Assembly (NCBI GenBank): GCA_964394845.1
Contig: CAYMZB010000011.1
Span: forward strand, 1 to 17,010
Direction: 5' to 3'
Origin: CAYMZB01 sp964394845
GTDB lineage: Bacteria > Patescibacteriota > Microgenomatia > Daviesbacterales > UBA10151
Length of the DNA stretch: 17,010 nt
Shown here: piece by piece, positions 1 through 7,266 of the stretch
How positions within the stretch are numbered: the stretch's first letter is position 1
Layout: each line of letters starts with the position of its first letter
Program-made: the position numbers and the translations under genes
Notes under the pieces: generated by a model
The model's input: the letters and a program-made list of their open reading frames with translations, nothing else
Told to the model about the DNA's origin: nothing
The model's database searches: none

Positions 1-326
1 GGAAAAGGCAACCCAAAAATGAGTAAACCTGAATTGATAAAAAGTAAATTCTTATCTCGTGCAACCTTGCGACCTTGCTTTAAATAAAAATAAAAAGAGG
101 CGGCAGTAAAAACCAGGGCAACCCACCAAAAATACATTTGGTATGTTTGTAGAAACATTAATGGCAAAATCTGTGTGGTGATACCAAAAATAGCAAGTAT
201 TGAAACAACAGTTATACAGAGCGAGTGGCAGACATTATGAATACTGCCAATGCCGCCAAGTACACCTGAAGCTGTACCGCCACTACCAAATAATCGGCTT
301 TTGAAAGATAAGGGTCGTGCTTTCAC
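1..326 (-). CDS. Small polytopic membrane protein with CHxxC motif (partial, C-terminus beyond window)
   Basis: An open frame runs from a GTG directly after the stop codon of the upstream gene (TAA-GTG, same frame) to the left window edge, giving 108 codons without a stop. The first ~30 residues are Gly/Ser rich. Then come Cys33 and Cys37 (motif N-V-C-H-S-L-C), a hydrophobic segment at ~38-58, a second at ~65-85 ending in YLKQGRK, and the start of a third at ~95. The Cys pair before a helix, followed by an FLQTYQMYFWW...FYFYLK stretch, loosely recalls MerT/MerC-type metal uptake proteins, but I do not recognise the family. It is the last visible gene of the operon starting at 2983. The GTG start is inferred; a GGAAGG lies 12 nt upstream, and the first ATG would remove the Cys motif. 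Confidence 0.6.
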   Translation of the reverse strand, partial: MKARPLSFKSRLFGSGGTASGVLGGIGSIHNVCHSLCITVVSILAIFGITTQILPLMFLQTYQMYFWWVALVFTAASFYFYLKQGRKVARDKNLLFINSGLLIFGLPF

Positions 327-1565
327 TTAAAGTCCATGCCTTCCATCTGATCCTGCGCCTCCATGAGTTTGATGACCTAAAACGTCACCTTTGCCTGTTG
401 CCAAAAGATAATCTTCGAGCATCCCCTTCGGATACCAGATAGCATACCAACGGTGAGCCTCGCCTAAGAGCTGATCGTCAGAATATTTATCTCCATAATT
501 TTGAAGCATGTATTTAAAGAAACCCTGGACAGCTCTAGCGTGAGCGCAACCACAACGGTTAATGGTAGTAACACTTGTTGGCCCTCCACAGCAATAACTG
601 CAAACCATAGTACTTATTAATTTTTGGTATCTTGAATCCAGCTCTCCACTCAAACTTATACTACCGACGAGGCTTCCCCATTTTTTCTGAGCATTAATCG
701 GATCATCAAAAGAAATATCATCAGGGGCATAAAATGGTTTGCCGGATGCTTGCATAACCACTTTAGCATCAGCTAAAACATCACCTGTATTAGGATTAGC
801 CAGAACTTCAGTAATAGTGGGCTGCTCGACCAGGATAGTTGTTTTACCATCGGGATTAAGTTTTGGGGCAATAATGAAGGCGGCAGAAGCAGTTTTAATA
901 CCAAATAATTGGCTAACAAAATTGCTGTTGCGGGGTGTCATACCCATACCGGCAGTCACTTGATTAATTAGAAGCTGATTGAGCAAGAAAAGCCCGGCAA
1001 GCAGAAAAATAAACACTTTCTGTAAAGGAAAAATAATCACATTCCTGCTGGTAACATTACAATCCTCACAAACTAACGCCTGATTAACTTTACCTGCTCC
1101 ATAAACAGTTGAAGCAGTCAAAAGACCCAGACTTACAAATTTCAGTTCCAACCCTTGTAAAGGAAATACTGTAAAACCTCCTGCTATGCCAAGTAACGAT
1201 AGTAAGAATGCCCCGCAAACAGGACACCCCATCCCCAGCATACTGGCTGCAAATCCTCCCATATTTGCTCCAATACTTTTACCCCTACTTAACTTGGAAT
1301 GACGATACAACCAAACCATTACAGCTACACTTATTCCGGACAGTGCTATTATCAAAAACGTGGTAATGATATAGGTAATTCCATACAAAAGACTATATTC
1401 TCCAAATTCGCCTGTTTGCATCATTTCTAAAAACATGGGGATGGTAGTTGTTTGATTAATAAGCCAATAAGAAAGGTAAGCAACTACTAAAGAGGTAGCC
1501 AGAGCTATATTTCTATAAAAAGATTGTTGAAAAATAATTTGTAATGCTGTTAATATTTTTTTCAT
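327..1565 (-). CDS. Cys-rich polytopic membrane protein with CSYCC...CGC domain
   Basis: This 412-aa protein is unrecognised as a named family. The N-terminal half is membrane embedded, with hydrophobic segments near 18-37, 58-86, 103-130, 142-158 and 180-203. One segment carries GCPVCG (Cys114, Cys117) and the following loop CEDC (Cys166, Cys169). A hydrophilic region ~235-310 leads to a C-terminal domain with CSYCC (322, 325, 326), CGC (338, 340) and His342. This is followed by an amphipathic region with YSDDQLLGEAHRWYAIWYPKGM, and the tail is Gly/His rich. The clustered Cys/His residues suggest metal binding or disulfide chemistry. The C-terminal layout distantly recalls CcmH or PCYCGC-type domains, which is inference only. 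It starts 1 nt after the stop of the thioredoxin-repeat gene (TAATATG junction), so the two are almost certainly co-expressed, and it ends where the next frame starts with GTG. Confidence 0.85.
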   Translation of the reverse strand: MKKILTALQIIFQQSFYRNIALATSLVVAYLSYWLINQTTTIPMFLEMMQTGEFGEYSLLYGITYIITTFLIIALSGISVAVMVWLYRHSKLSRGKSIGANMGGFAASMLGMGCPVCGAFLLSLLGIAGGFTVFPLQGLELKFVSLGLLTASTVYGAGKVNQALVCEDCNVTSRNVIIFPLQKVFIFLLAGLFLLNQLLINQVTAGMGMTPRNSNFVSQLFGIKTASAAFIIAPKLNPDGKTTILVEQPTITEVLANPNTGDVLADAKVVMQASGKPFYAPDDISFDDPINAQKKWGSLVGSISLSGELDSRYQKLISTMVCSYCCGGPTSVTTINRCGCAHARAVQGFFKYMLQNYGDKYSDDQLLGEAHRWYAIWYPKGMLEDYLLATGKGDVLGHQTHGGAGSDGRHGL

Positions 1566-1566
1566 A

Positions 1567-2760
1567 TTACTTATTAGCTGCGCTTGGTTGAGGTGAAGCC
1601 TGAGCCGGACGGATAATTTGATTGCTTGCTAAATCTTTATAAACAACATTTCCTAATTGCTGCATTTCCCTAAATACATACTCACCATCTGATTCAACTG
1701 TTCCTACATTTTTCCAGACATTTTTAAGATTGACGTATTGATCAGCATCTTTTGATAAAAGAATCGTGGGGACTTTTATAATCTTATATGCGCTTTTTAG
1801 GCTTTGTCCTTCCCCGGAGTTAACATCAACTGTCCGCTCCGAGCGCAAACCTACCCCATATCCCTGCGTTAAAATAGGTTTTTGTACCTTTAGCGGATCA
1901 TAGCAGTCTTCACAGGTCGAATCAGTTAAATAGATAACATCAATCAAACCTAAAATTTGACCCTTATCTAAATCTCTGTATGGCAAGGAAAGATTTCTTG
2001 CAACATAGGTTTTATCTTGCTCAACTGTGCCGATCCTATTCCAATTAGCTCTAACATTGTCATAAAAATCAACATCCGATGAGAATAAAAAGGTAGGGAC
2101 TTTTGTAATCTTATATTGCCTTATAAGCTGCTGACCCTCCGGCGAATTCCAGACTACTGATTTTTGGTCTGTTACTTTTATACCTGCTTTTTTATATGCC
2201 TCTATAGTTAATTTGGGATCGGTACACTGGGAACAAGATGAATCGGTTAGAAGGGTAGCTGTTATCTTACCTGCCTCATTTTTGGTTTTCGGATCAATAA
2301 AAATAGGTACGACTTTAGTAAAAATAAATGCATCATTTTTGATTTCTCCATTGGCCGTAGTAAAACCTGCGATATTATTTTTGGAGATTTCACCGGTAGC
2401 TATGTAGGTTGGAACTCTTGTTACACCATATTGCTTAATAAGTCCTTGCGCCTCAGAAGAATCAAATGATATTGATTTTTCTTCACTAACAGAGACATTT
2501 TGTTTTTTGAAGGTAGAAATTGCCTCATCAACATTAAAACAATCATTACAATTTGGAGTAGTAATTTTAGTTAGTTTAATATCGGCAGGCCTTTGGGCTT
2601 CTTTGACTACCGCAATATTTTTCTCAATACCAGAAAGCGTTTTAGTGGCAAAGAGCGCACCGGCAATTGTTGCAACTAACGTTATACCTAAAAAGATTTT
2701 AGGCCAAGGTAAATTTATTTCTCTGATATTAGCACCCTCCAACCATTGATTGAGGAACAT
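1567..2760 (-). CDS. Membrane-anchored protein with three tandem thioredoxin-like domains
   Basis: The 397 aa begin with one transmembrane anchor (~21-40). Three thioredoxin-like units follow, each with a CxxC motif and a downstream cis-proline VPT: CNDC 71-74 with VPT 116-118, CSQC 176-179 with VPT 221-223, and CEDC 283-286 with VPT 330-332. Units 2 and 3 are visibly similar beyond the active sites (SDVDFYDN..NWNRIGTVE versus KDADQYVN..VWKNVGTVE), so the array arose by internal duplication. The domains are probably extracytoplasmic. A thiol-disulfide or metal-transfer role is inferred from CxxC plus cis-Pro; the acidic CxDC variants are not the classic CGPC. The ATG overlaps the preceding gene by 32 nt and lacks a clear SD. 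A TAATATC at the upstream stop resembles the TAATATG junctions seen elsewhere here, so the true start is slightly uncertain. Confidence 0.88.
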   Translation of the reverse strand: MFLNQWLEGANIREINLPWPKIFLGITLVATIAGALFATKTLSGIEKNIAVVKEAQRPADIKLTKITTPNCNDCFNVDEAISTFKKQNVSVSEEKSISFDSSEAQGLIKQYGVTRVPTYIATGEISKNNIAGFTTANGEIKNDAFIFTKVVPIFIDPKTKNEAGKITATLLTDSSCSQCTDPKLTIEAYKKAGIKVTDQKSVVWNSPEGQQLIRQYKITKVPTFLFSSDVDFYDNVRANWNRIGTVEQDKTYVARNLSLPYRDLDKGQILGLIDVIYLTDSTCEDCYDPLKVQKPILTQGYGVGLRSERTVDVNSGEGQSLKSAYKIIKVPTILLSKDADQYVNLKNVWKNVGTVESDGEYVFREMQQLGNVVYKDLASNQIIRPAQASPQPSAANK

Positions 2761-2983
2761 CTGTATTAGTAGTAGCAGCCGCTGGTACAGTCTTCACTAT
2801 TGTAGTGGCTGACTTCCCGCTGATACGAACAAGTTGAAATGTTTGGAAAAGGGTAATGAATGCCACCAGTCCTAAAACAACAACTTGCATATTAGGTTTT
2901 GGAACACGCAGAACCATGGTATTATCAACAACTGCAACTGGAACATGATGCATTGCGCCTGTTTTCGAACTTTCTTCTGCCAT
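2729..2983 (-). CDS. Small single-TM protein, first gene of the thioredoxin/Cys-rich operon
   Basis: The 84-aa protein has a polar N-terminus with Met-His-His (11-13), one transmembrane helix (~32-51), a Ser/Thr/Ala-rich linker, and it ends in Gly-Gly-Cys. I do not recognise a family. It has the best ribosome binding site in the window (GAAAGGAGGT, 6 nt before ATG) and sits directly behind the operator-bearing promoter, so it is the promoter-proximal gene. It overlaps the start of the triple-thioredoxin gene by 32 nt, implying translational coupling. The terminal Cys and the operon context suggest a partner in envelope thiol or metal handling; that is inference. Confidence 0.75.
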   Translation of the reverse strand: MAEESSKTGAMHHVPVAVVDNTMVLRVPKPNMQVVVLGLVAFITLFQTFQLVRISGKSATTIVKTVPAAATTNTDVPQSMVGGC

Positions 2984-2988
2984 ATGAT

Positions 2989-2998
2989 ACCTCCTTTC
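2989..2998 (-). promoter_or_regulatory. Strong Shine-Dalgarno site
   Basis: GAAAGGAGGT lies 6 nt before the ATG of the 84-aa gene. It is unusual because most genes in this window have no recognisable SD, and it fixes this start codon. Confidence 0.85.
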
Positions 2999-3005
2999 TA
3001 TTTAG

Positions 3006-3024
3006 TTACTACTTAGTGTAGTAA
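3006..3024. promoter_or_regulatory. BlaI-type operator (perfect dyad)
   Basis: TTACTAC-N5-GTAGTAA is a perfect inverted repeat with 7-nt arms. It overlaps the candidate -10 region of the promoter for the small-TM/thioredoxin/Cys-rich operon. The same TAC-N5-GTA core at the same offset from the -10 box is found at the promoter of the adjacent blaI-like gene. BlaI/MecI/CopY regulators are known to bind TAC-type dyads. Confidence 0.75.
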
Positions 3025-3044
3025 TTATACATTTTGTTTGTCAA
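3015..3044 (-). promoter_or_regulatory. Promoter of the thioredoxin/Cys-rich operon
   Basis: A consensus -35 TTGACA (3044-3039) is followed after 18 nt by TACACT (3020-3015), exactly aligned with the blaI promoter (TTGACT-17-TACAAT). An alternative -10, TATAAT at 3029-3024, is only 9 nt from the TTGACA and would need another -35. Either way the dyad covers the -10/+1 region. The -35 begins 9 nt after the stop codon of the M56 gene, so the operon can be transcribed separately from blaI/M56. Confidence 0.65.
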
Positions 3045-3053
3045 GAAGTATTT

Positions 3054-4088
3054 TCACTTTGAATATGAAGTTGGAATATACTTATCTTTTGAAAACAGTT
3101 GTTCAGGAGAACTTGTCTTTAATATTTGGCTGTTATGACTACATTGTTGACTACAACTGTTATCAGAGGCACACAAAAAATAAGCAAAGCTTTTCTGCGA
3201 ATAGGAATGTTCTGATATATCTTCAGCATTAAAAGCATGAACTGGTGTTTGTAGGATAAACCAGCTTAACGCTATAAATACCATGCTTGTCACAATACTC
3301 ATCAGCGATAAGGGGAAGCTTGTTTGCGCTAAAGGATTATTTAAACCTTGAATCCGAATTTCCAAATAGTCAGGGTTAGAAAGCGCAGAAACAGTTGCAA
3401 AAGAAACCTGAGGGCCTATTAAGATTTTTTTCAACGCTCTCTTTAAAAAAACTGTATCCTCTTGCTGGTAGATAGTAAAACAGTCTGCTCTGATTTCACT
3501 ATCTGCATTCATTTTTTTATTAAGGTCAGAAAAGATTGGTAAAAAGAAAAACATTGTTGCAATAGTTTTTCCAAACAGTTTTTTTAAAGGATCATGATTT
3601 TGTACATGTGATAACTCATGAAGTAAAACTGCTTCAAGTTCTTTATTTGATAAAGACTCTGAAAAAGCTGTGGTAATCGTAATACGAGGAGAAAATATTC
3701 CTGAGCAAAAAGAAAATAAACCATCATCTTTTATAAGATAAACCCTACCCTGAAGATTTAAGTTTACAGTAAGTTTCTCGATACTTTTAGGTAATTTTAC
3801 AAATTTACCCGAAAACCTTTTTAGCAACCTGTGTGTTTGATAAAGCTGTATTAAAAAAGAAACTATTCCGGCTAATATAATAAATATTGCAGTTGTAACT
3901 ATAATGTTAGGAAGGTAGTAGGGTAGAGAAAAGTGGGTATTAGAAACAAACTGTTGACAAAAATAAACTGCTTTTGCCGCAAATAAGGGATAAATTTTAG
4001 CAAGTAACGCAATGATGGCAAAAGAGGTTACAAACGTTAATGTCAGCAAAAGAAAAAAATTTAGGTTTGTTTTTGTTGTAGTAATCAT
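3054..4088 (-). CDS. BlaR1-like M56 family membrane metallopeptidase with short Cys-rich tail
   Basis: The 344-aa protein has transmembrane segments near 10-32, 60-82 and 261-280 and an M56 protease core between them. The zinc motif HELSH is at 157-161, with the downstream E-I-R-A-D at 198-202 supplying the third ligand. In BlaR1/MecR1 systems this protease cleaves the partner repressor when the outer sensor domain is engaged. Here the ~250-aa penicillin-binding sensor is absent. After the last helix there are only ~60 residues, with Cys306, Cys312, Cys316, His294 and His318. This suggests sensing of metal, thiol state or another envelope cue (inference). It overlaps the blaI-like gene by 4 nt (ATGA), the standard coupled repressor/protease arrangement. 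The final TGA lies directly before the next operon's promoter. Confidence 0.88.
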   Translation of the reverse strand: MITTTKTNLNFFLLLTLTFVTSFAIIALLAKIYPLFAAKAVYFCQQFVSNTHFSLPYYLPNIIVTTAIFIILAGIVSFLIQLYQTHRLLKRFSGKFVKLPKSIEKLTVNLNLQGRVYLIKDDGLFSFCSGIFSPRITITTAFSESLSNKELEAVLLHELSHVQNHDPLKKLFGKTIATMFFFLPIFSDLNKKMNADSEIRADCFTIYQQEDTVFLKRALKKILIGPQVSFATVSALSNPDYLEIRIQGLNNPLAQTSFPLSLMSIVTSMVFIALSWFILQTPVHAFNAEDISEHSYSQKSFAYFLCASDNSCSQQCSHNSQILKTSSPEQLFSKDKYIPTSYSK

Positions 4089-4468
4089 GTTTTACTAGTT
4101 TCATCATCTAATAAACTTAGTAACTCTGCTTTTTTTCTAGGATTTAATTTTTGGATTTCTTTAGCAAAGTAGGTAGCAACTTCTTCTCCAAAAGCAGAAA
4201 CAGCAGAAGAAAAAATCCTCTCCGCAGATTTAGCTATAAACTTTTCTCTATCTATCTTAGGTTTGTACAGATAACTTGATCCTTGAAGTTTTCTTGTCAA
4301 AATTCCTTTGTTGGCTAACCTTGACATGATAGTCATAACTGTAGTGTAAGCAATGATCCGCTTCTTTTTTATAGTATCCAGAACCTCTTTAACCGCAATA
4401 GGACGATCTACTTGCCAGACAATCTCCATCACCTCTTTTTCAAGATCACCGAGCATTTGACTGTTCAT
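4085..4468 (-). CDS. BlaI/MecI-family winged-helix transcriptional repressor
   Basis: The 127-aa protein opens with LGDLEKEVMEIVW, the BlaI/MecI/CopY signature. A winged helix follows (~10-75; AYTTVMTIMSRLANKGILTRK is the recognition part), then a C-terminal dimerisation region. It contains no cysteine, so unlike CopY it cannot bind Cu/Zn through a C-terminal CxCxxxxCxC. Inactivation is therefore expected to depend on proteolysis by the overlapping M56 protease. The Tyr100-Phe101 bond lies close to the position cleaved in staphylococcal BlaI (Asn101-Phe102); this is a suggestion only. Its own promoter carries the same operator as the operon at 2983, predicting autoregulation and co-regulation. 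The first ATG is chosen because it sits 7 nt after a good -10; Met5 is an alternative. Confidence 0.92.
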   Translation of the reverse strand: MNSQMLGDLEKEVMEIVWQVDRPIAVKEVLDTIKKKRIIAYTTVMTIMSRLANKGILTRKLQGSSYLYKPKIDREKFIAKSAERIFSSAVSAFGEEVATYFAKEIQKLNPRKKAELLSLLDDETSKT

Positions 4469-4485
4469 ATTACATATTGTAGTAA
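4467..4485. promoter_or_regulatory. BlaI-type operator (imperfect dyad)
   Basis: The right arm GTAGTAA (4479-4485) is identical to the operator at 3006-3024. The left arm ATATTAC matches TTACTAC at 5 of 7 positions, with the same 5-nt spacer; the core is TACA-TAT-TGTA. It overlaps the -10 box and the start codon of the blaI-like gene, as expected for autorepression. Confidence 0.65.
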
Positions 4486-4504
4486 TAAACTAAATATAAG
4501 TCAA
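4476..4504 (-). promoter_or_regulatory. blaI promoter, probably leaderless transcript
   Basis: TTGACT (4504-4499), a 17-nt spacer and TACAAT (4481-4476) form a near-consensus sigma70-type promoter. Only 7 nt separate the -10 from the ATG, so transcription should start at or next to the start codon. There is no SD. Confidence 0.7.
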
Positions 4505-4508
4505 AAAG

Positions 4509-5594
4509 TTAATAAATCCGGCTGCCAATCAATAAAAAATTATCAGTAAATTTTTTTATTGAAATTTTATTTAACCTTAAAGCACTTTGAATTGAATCAA
4601 CCCCTTTTCCTGAAAAAACATTAATAGCTGCATCGCCACCTATAATAATAGGGCTGTAGAAAGCGTAAACTTTATCAAATAACTTTTCATCAACAAAAGA
4701 ACCTGAGGTTTTGCTTCCACCCTCTACTAATATACTTATAACTTCTTTTTCTTTTAAGTAAGCTAACAGTTTTTTTAAAGGTATTTGTTTATCTTGAAAT
4801 TTCACAATATTTATATTTTTTTGCTTTAAAAGCCTAAGTTTTTTATCAGGAGTTTCTGAGGTTGTAACTATTAAGACATTTTCGTCTCTAAGTACCTGGG
4901 ATTTTAACGGAATTCTTAAACTAGGATCAAGGATTATTCTAAGCGGGTCTTTTTTACCCTTAACTCTTATTCCTAAATGAGGATTATCTTTGATAATTGT
5001 ATTAATTCCTACTAAAACCGCTTGGTATTGACTTCTTAAATTTCTTGCAAACTGTCTTGCTTTTTCACTTGTAATCCACTTTGAATCACCTGTTTTAGTT
5101 GCAATTTTTCCGTCCAAACTTGCAGCAAACTTTAAGGCTATAAAAGAACGTTTTTTTTGGTGAAATGTAAAAAATGCTTCATTTAATACCCTTGCTTCAT
5201 TATCCATATTTCCAACTGATACATTGATACCTTGCTTTCTCAATTTATCTATCCCTTTACCGCTTACTTTTAAATTAGGATCTAAGGAAGAACAAACTAC
5301 CCTGGCTATTTTTGCCTTAATAATTGCATCCACGCAAGGGGGAGTTCTACCAAAATAACTGCAAGGCTCTAAATTAATATACAAGGTTGCTCCCTGGGGA
5401 TTTACTAAAGACGCTTTTAAGGCTTCAATTTCCCCGTGTGGCAGTCCTGCTCTTTTGTGATAACCTCTTCCAATTACTTGTCCATTTTTAACAAGCGCTG
5501 CTCCAACCATGGGATTGGGGTTAGTCCATCCCATTCCTTTTTTGGCAAGCTTGAGTGTTTCTTTTAGAAAAAATTGATCTTGAATTTGATCCAT
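4509..5594 (-). CDS. ribD: Bifunctional riboflavin deaminase/reductase RibD
   Basis: This protein performs the second and third steps of riboflavin synthesis: deamination of the pyrimidine and NADPH-dependent reduction of the ribosyl chain. The 361 aa are close to the usual length for a two-domain RibD. The N-terminal deaminase has the zinc site H-G-E at 53-55 (HAE in most homologues) and EPCSYFGRTPPC with Cys78 and Cys87. The reductase domain begins near 150 (KFAASLDGKIA, then GDSKWIT) and includes VEGGSKTSGSF and SPIIIGG. It is the last gene of the rib operon, 5 nt after ribBA. No obvious hairpin terminator follows: the blaI promoter -35 begins 5 nt downstream of the stop, so some read-through into blaI is possible. 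Confidence 0.96.
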   Translation of the reverse strand: MDQIQDQFFLKETLKLAKKGMGWTNPNPMVGAALVKNGQVIGRGYHKRAGLPHGEIEALKASLVNPQGATLYINLEPCSYFGRTPPCVDAIIKAKIARVVCSSLDPNLKVSGKGIDKLRKQGINVSVGNMDNEARVLNEAFFTFHQKKRSFIALKFAASLDGKIATKTGDSKWITSEKARQFARNLRSQYQAVLVGINTIIKDNPHLGIRVKGKKDPLRIILDPSLRIPLKSQVLRDENVLIVTTSETPDKKLRLLKQKNINIVKFQDKQIPLKKLLAYLKEKEVISILVEGGSKTSGSFVDEKLFDKVYAFYSPIIIGGDAAINVFSGKGVDSIQSALRLNKISIKKFTDNFLLIGSRIY

Positions 5595-5599
5595 TTGAG

Positions 5600-6826
5600 T
5601 TAAACAAATCTTAGACGATGAGCTAATTTTTGCTTTTTAATTGTAAGATATTTTTTATTAACTTTATTTGGCTTTATCTCCAATGGGATAGTTTTTAAAA
5701 CATCTATGCCAAACTGAGCAAGTTTTTTTTCTTTATCCGGATTATTAGTTAAAAGGTTTATTTTGAAGATACCTAAGTCTTTTAAAATATCCGATGCTAT
5801 TTTATATTGGCGGGCATCAATTGGTAAACCTAAGGATTCATTAGCCTCTACTGTATCAAAGCCAAGGTCCTGCAGGGCATAAGCCTTTATTTTATTAGTT
5901 AACCCAATACCTCTTCCTTCTTGATTCAGGTATAAAATTAAACCATTATTTTTTTTATTTATCAATTTCATACTTTTGTGTAATTGTTCTCTACAATCAC
6001 ATCTTAAAGATAGAAGGGTATCTCCGGTTATACATTGAGAATGAATTCTTAAAAGCAAAGGTTCTTCAATTTCTCCTTTTATTAAACTTAAATGTTCTCT
6101 GTTATCAATTACTGACTTATAAACAACCAACTGAAACTTTCCATATTTAGTAGGAATTGTGGAAGTTGCAGTTTTAATAATCTCCTTACCGCCATTTAGG
6201 TTTGGTAAAGGATTCCTCTTTAAATATATAATCAAATCCGAAATTGAGATAATTTTAATATCCAATTTTTTAGAAATTTTAATAAGTTCTGGTAGTTTAG
6301 CCATATTTCCATCACTGCCAACAATTTCACAAAGAACTCCTGCCGGTTGCAAAGTCGCAAGTCTTGCCAAATCAACAGCTGCTTCTGTATGCCCGTTTCT
6401 TTCCAGTACTCCTCTGTTTTTTGCCACCAGTCCAAAAACATGACCTGGACGCGATAGATCAGAAGGTAAAGACTTAGGGTTTGTAAGTACTTTAATGGTT
6501 TTTAACCGGTCAAAGGCTGACGCTCCGGTAGTGATGCCAATTTTGGCATTAACTGAAACAGTAAAATTAACTTTAGTTTTTTCAGTATTTTCTAAAGGAT
6601 CAACCATTAAAGGTAATTGCAAATTGAATGCTTGTTGTTTGGTGATAGCAGTACAAATCAAACCGCCTCCTAATTTAATCATTGTTAAAATGGATTCAGT
6701 GGTGGCTTTTTCTGCAGGTATATAAAAATCACCCTCGTTTTCTCTGGTTGGGCTATCAACTATGATGAGTATTTTGCCCATCTTTATTTCTTTTATTGCT
6801 TGAGGTATGGCAGTAAAGTGATTCAT
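5600..6826 (-). CDS. ribBA: RibBA: DHBP synthase / GTP cyclohydrolase II
   Basis: It supplies both riboflavin precursors. The N-terminal domain makes 3,4-dihydroxy-2-butanone 4-phosphate from ribulose 5-phosphate: RENEGDF at 28-34, RPGHVF near 126-131, RNGHTEAAVDLARLA from 143. The C-terminal domain opens GTP: zinc ligands Cys265, Cys276 and Cys278 in CITGDTLLSLRCDC, EGRGIGL from 303, TVEANESLGLPIDARQY, and LLTNNPDK near 358-365. All motifs are intact, and 408 aa is a normal fused length. It overlaps ribH by 4 nt (ATGA) and precedes ribD by 5 nt. No SD is visible, so translation is probably coupled to ribH. Confidence 0.96.
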   Translation of the reverse strand: MNHFTAIPQAIKEIKMGKILIIVDSPTRENEGDFYIPAEKATTESILTMIKLGGGLICTAITKQQAFNLQLPLMVDPLENTEKTKVNFTVSVNAKIGITTGASAFDRLKTIKVLTNPKSLPSDLSRPGHVFGLVAKNRGVLERNGHTEAAVDLARLATLQPAGVLCEIVGSDGNMAKLPELIKISKKLDIKIISISDLIIYLKRNPLPNLNGGKEIIKTATSTIPTKYGKFQLVVYKSVIDNREHLSLIKGEIEEPLLLRIHSQCITGDTLLSLRCDCREQLHKSMKLINKKNNGLILYLNQEGRGIGLTNKIKAYALQDLGFDTVEANESLGLPIDARQYKIASDILKDLGIFKINLLTNNPDKEKKLAQFGIDVLKTIPLEIKPNKVNKKYLTIKKQKLAHRLRFV

Positions 6827-7266
6827 ATTTTTGATAATAGTTTAATCATCTCCAGCGCAGTTAAAGCTGCTTTTACTCCTTTGTTATCTCTATTACGGGT
6901 TGCCCGTTCTATCGCATCTTGAAGATCATAAACTGCCAGGACTTCAAAAATTACAGGAATCTCATATTGCCAGGATACGTCCATACAGCCTCTAATACAT
7001 TCACTGGCAATTTGTTCAAAATGATATGTTTTTCCCTTAAGTATTGCTCCAAAAGTAATAATCGCATCATACGTTTTTTTCTTTGCTAATCTTTTTACCA
7101 CAAGAGGTATCTCCAAAGAACCCGGTACTCTAAAAATTTCTATATTGGTTGGCTGGAGTCCTTTCTCTTTCAGAGTTTTTATACAGTGTTTTTCTAAATT
7201 GCCTGCAACTTCTTTTCTAAAGAAGCTGCTAACTATGGCAATTTTAATTTCTTTAATCTGTTTCAT
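6823..7266 (-). CDS. ribH: 6,7-dimethyl-8-ribityllumazine synthase
   Basis: It condenses the ribitylamino-uracil product of RibD with DHBP to give lumazine. The 147 aa match the usual RibH length. Family motifs are present: FRVPGSLEIPL, YDAIITFGAILKGKTYHFEQIA (with the catalytic-region His), PVIFEVLAV, IERA, and NKGVKAALTALEMIKLL at the C-terminus. Several positions differ from the consensus (GSLEIP for GAFEIP, SECIRGCMDVSW for NEASKGIAQVSL), but the fold core is clear. It overlaps ribE and ribBA by 4 nt each, so it lies in a tight coupled operon. Confidence 0.95.
   Translation of the reverse strand: MKQIKEIKIAIVSSFFRKEVAGNLEKHCIKTLKEKGLQPTNIEIFRVPGSLEIPLVVKRLAKKKTYDAIITFGAILKGKTYHFEQIASECIRGCMDVSWQYEIPVIFEVLAVYDLQDAIERATRNRDNKGVKAALTALEMIKLLSKI

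Noticed and set aside
739..963. Open frames antisense to the Cys-rich, thioredoxin, rib and copA genes
   Set aside because: They lie fully inside well-supported genes on the other strand, have no promoter or SD, and match no family.
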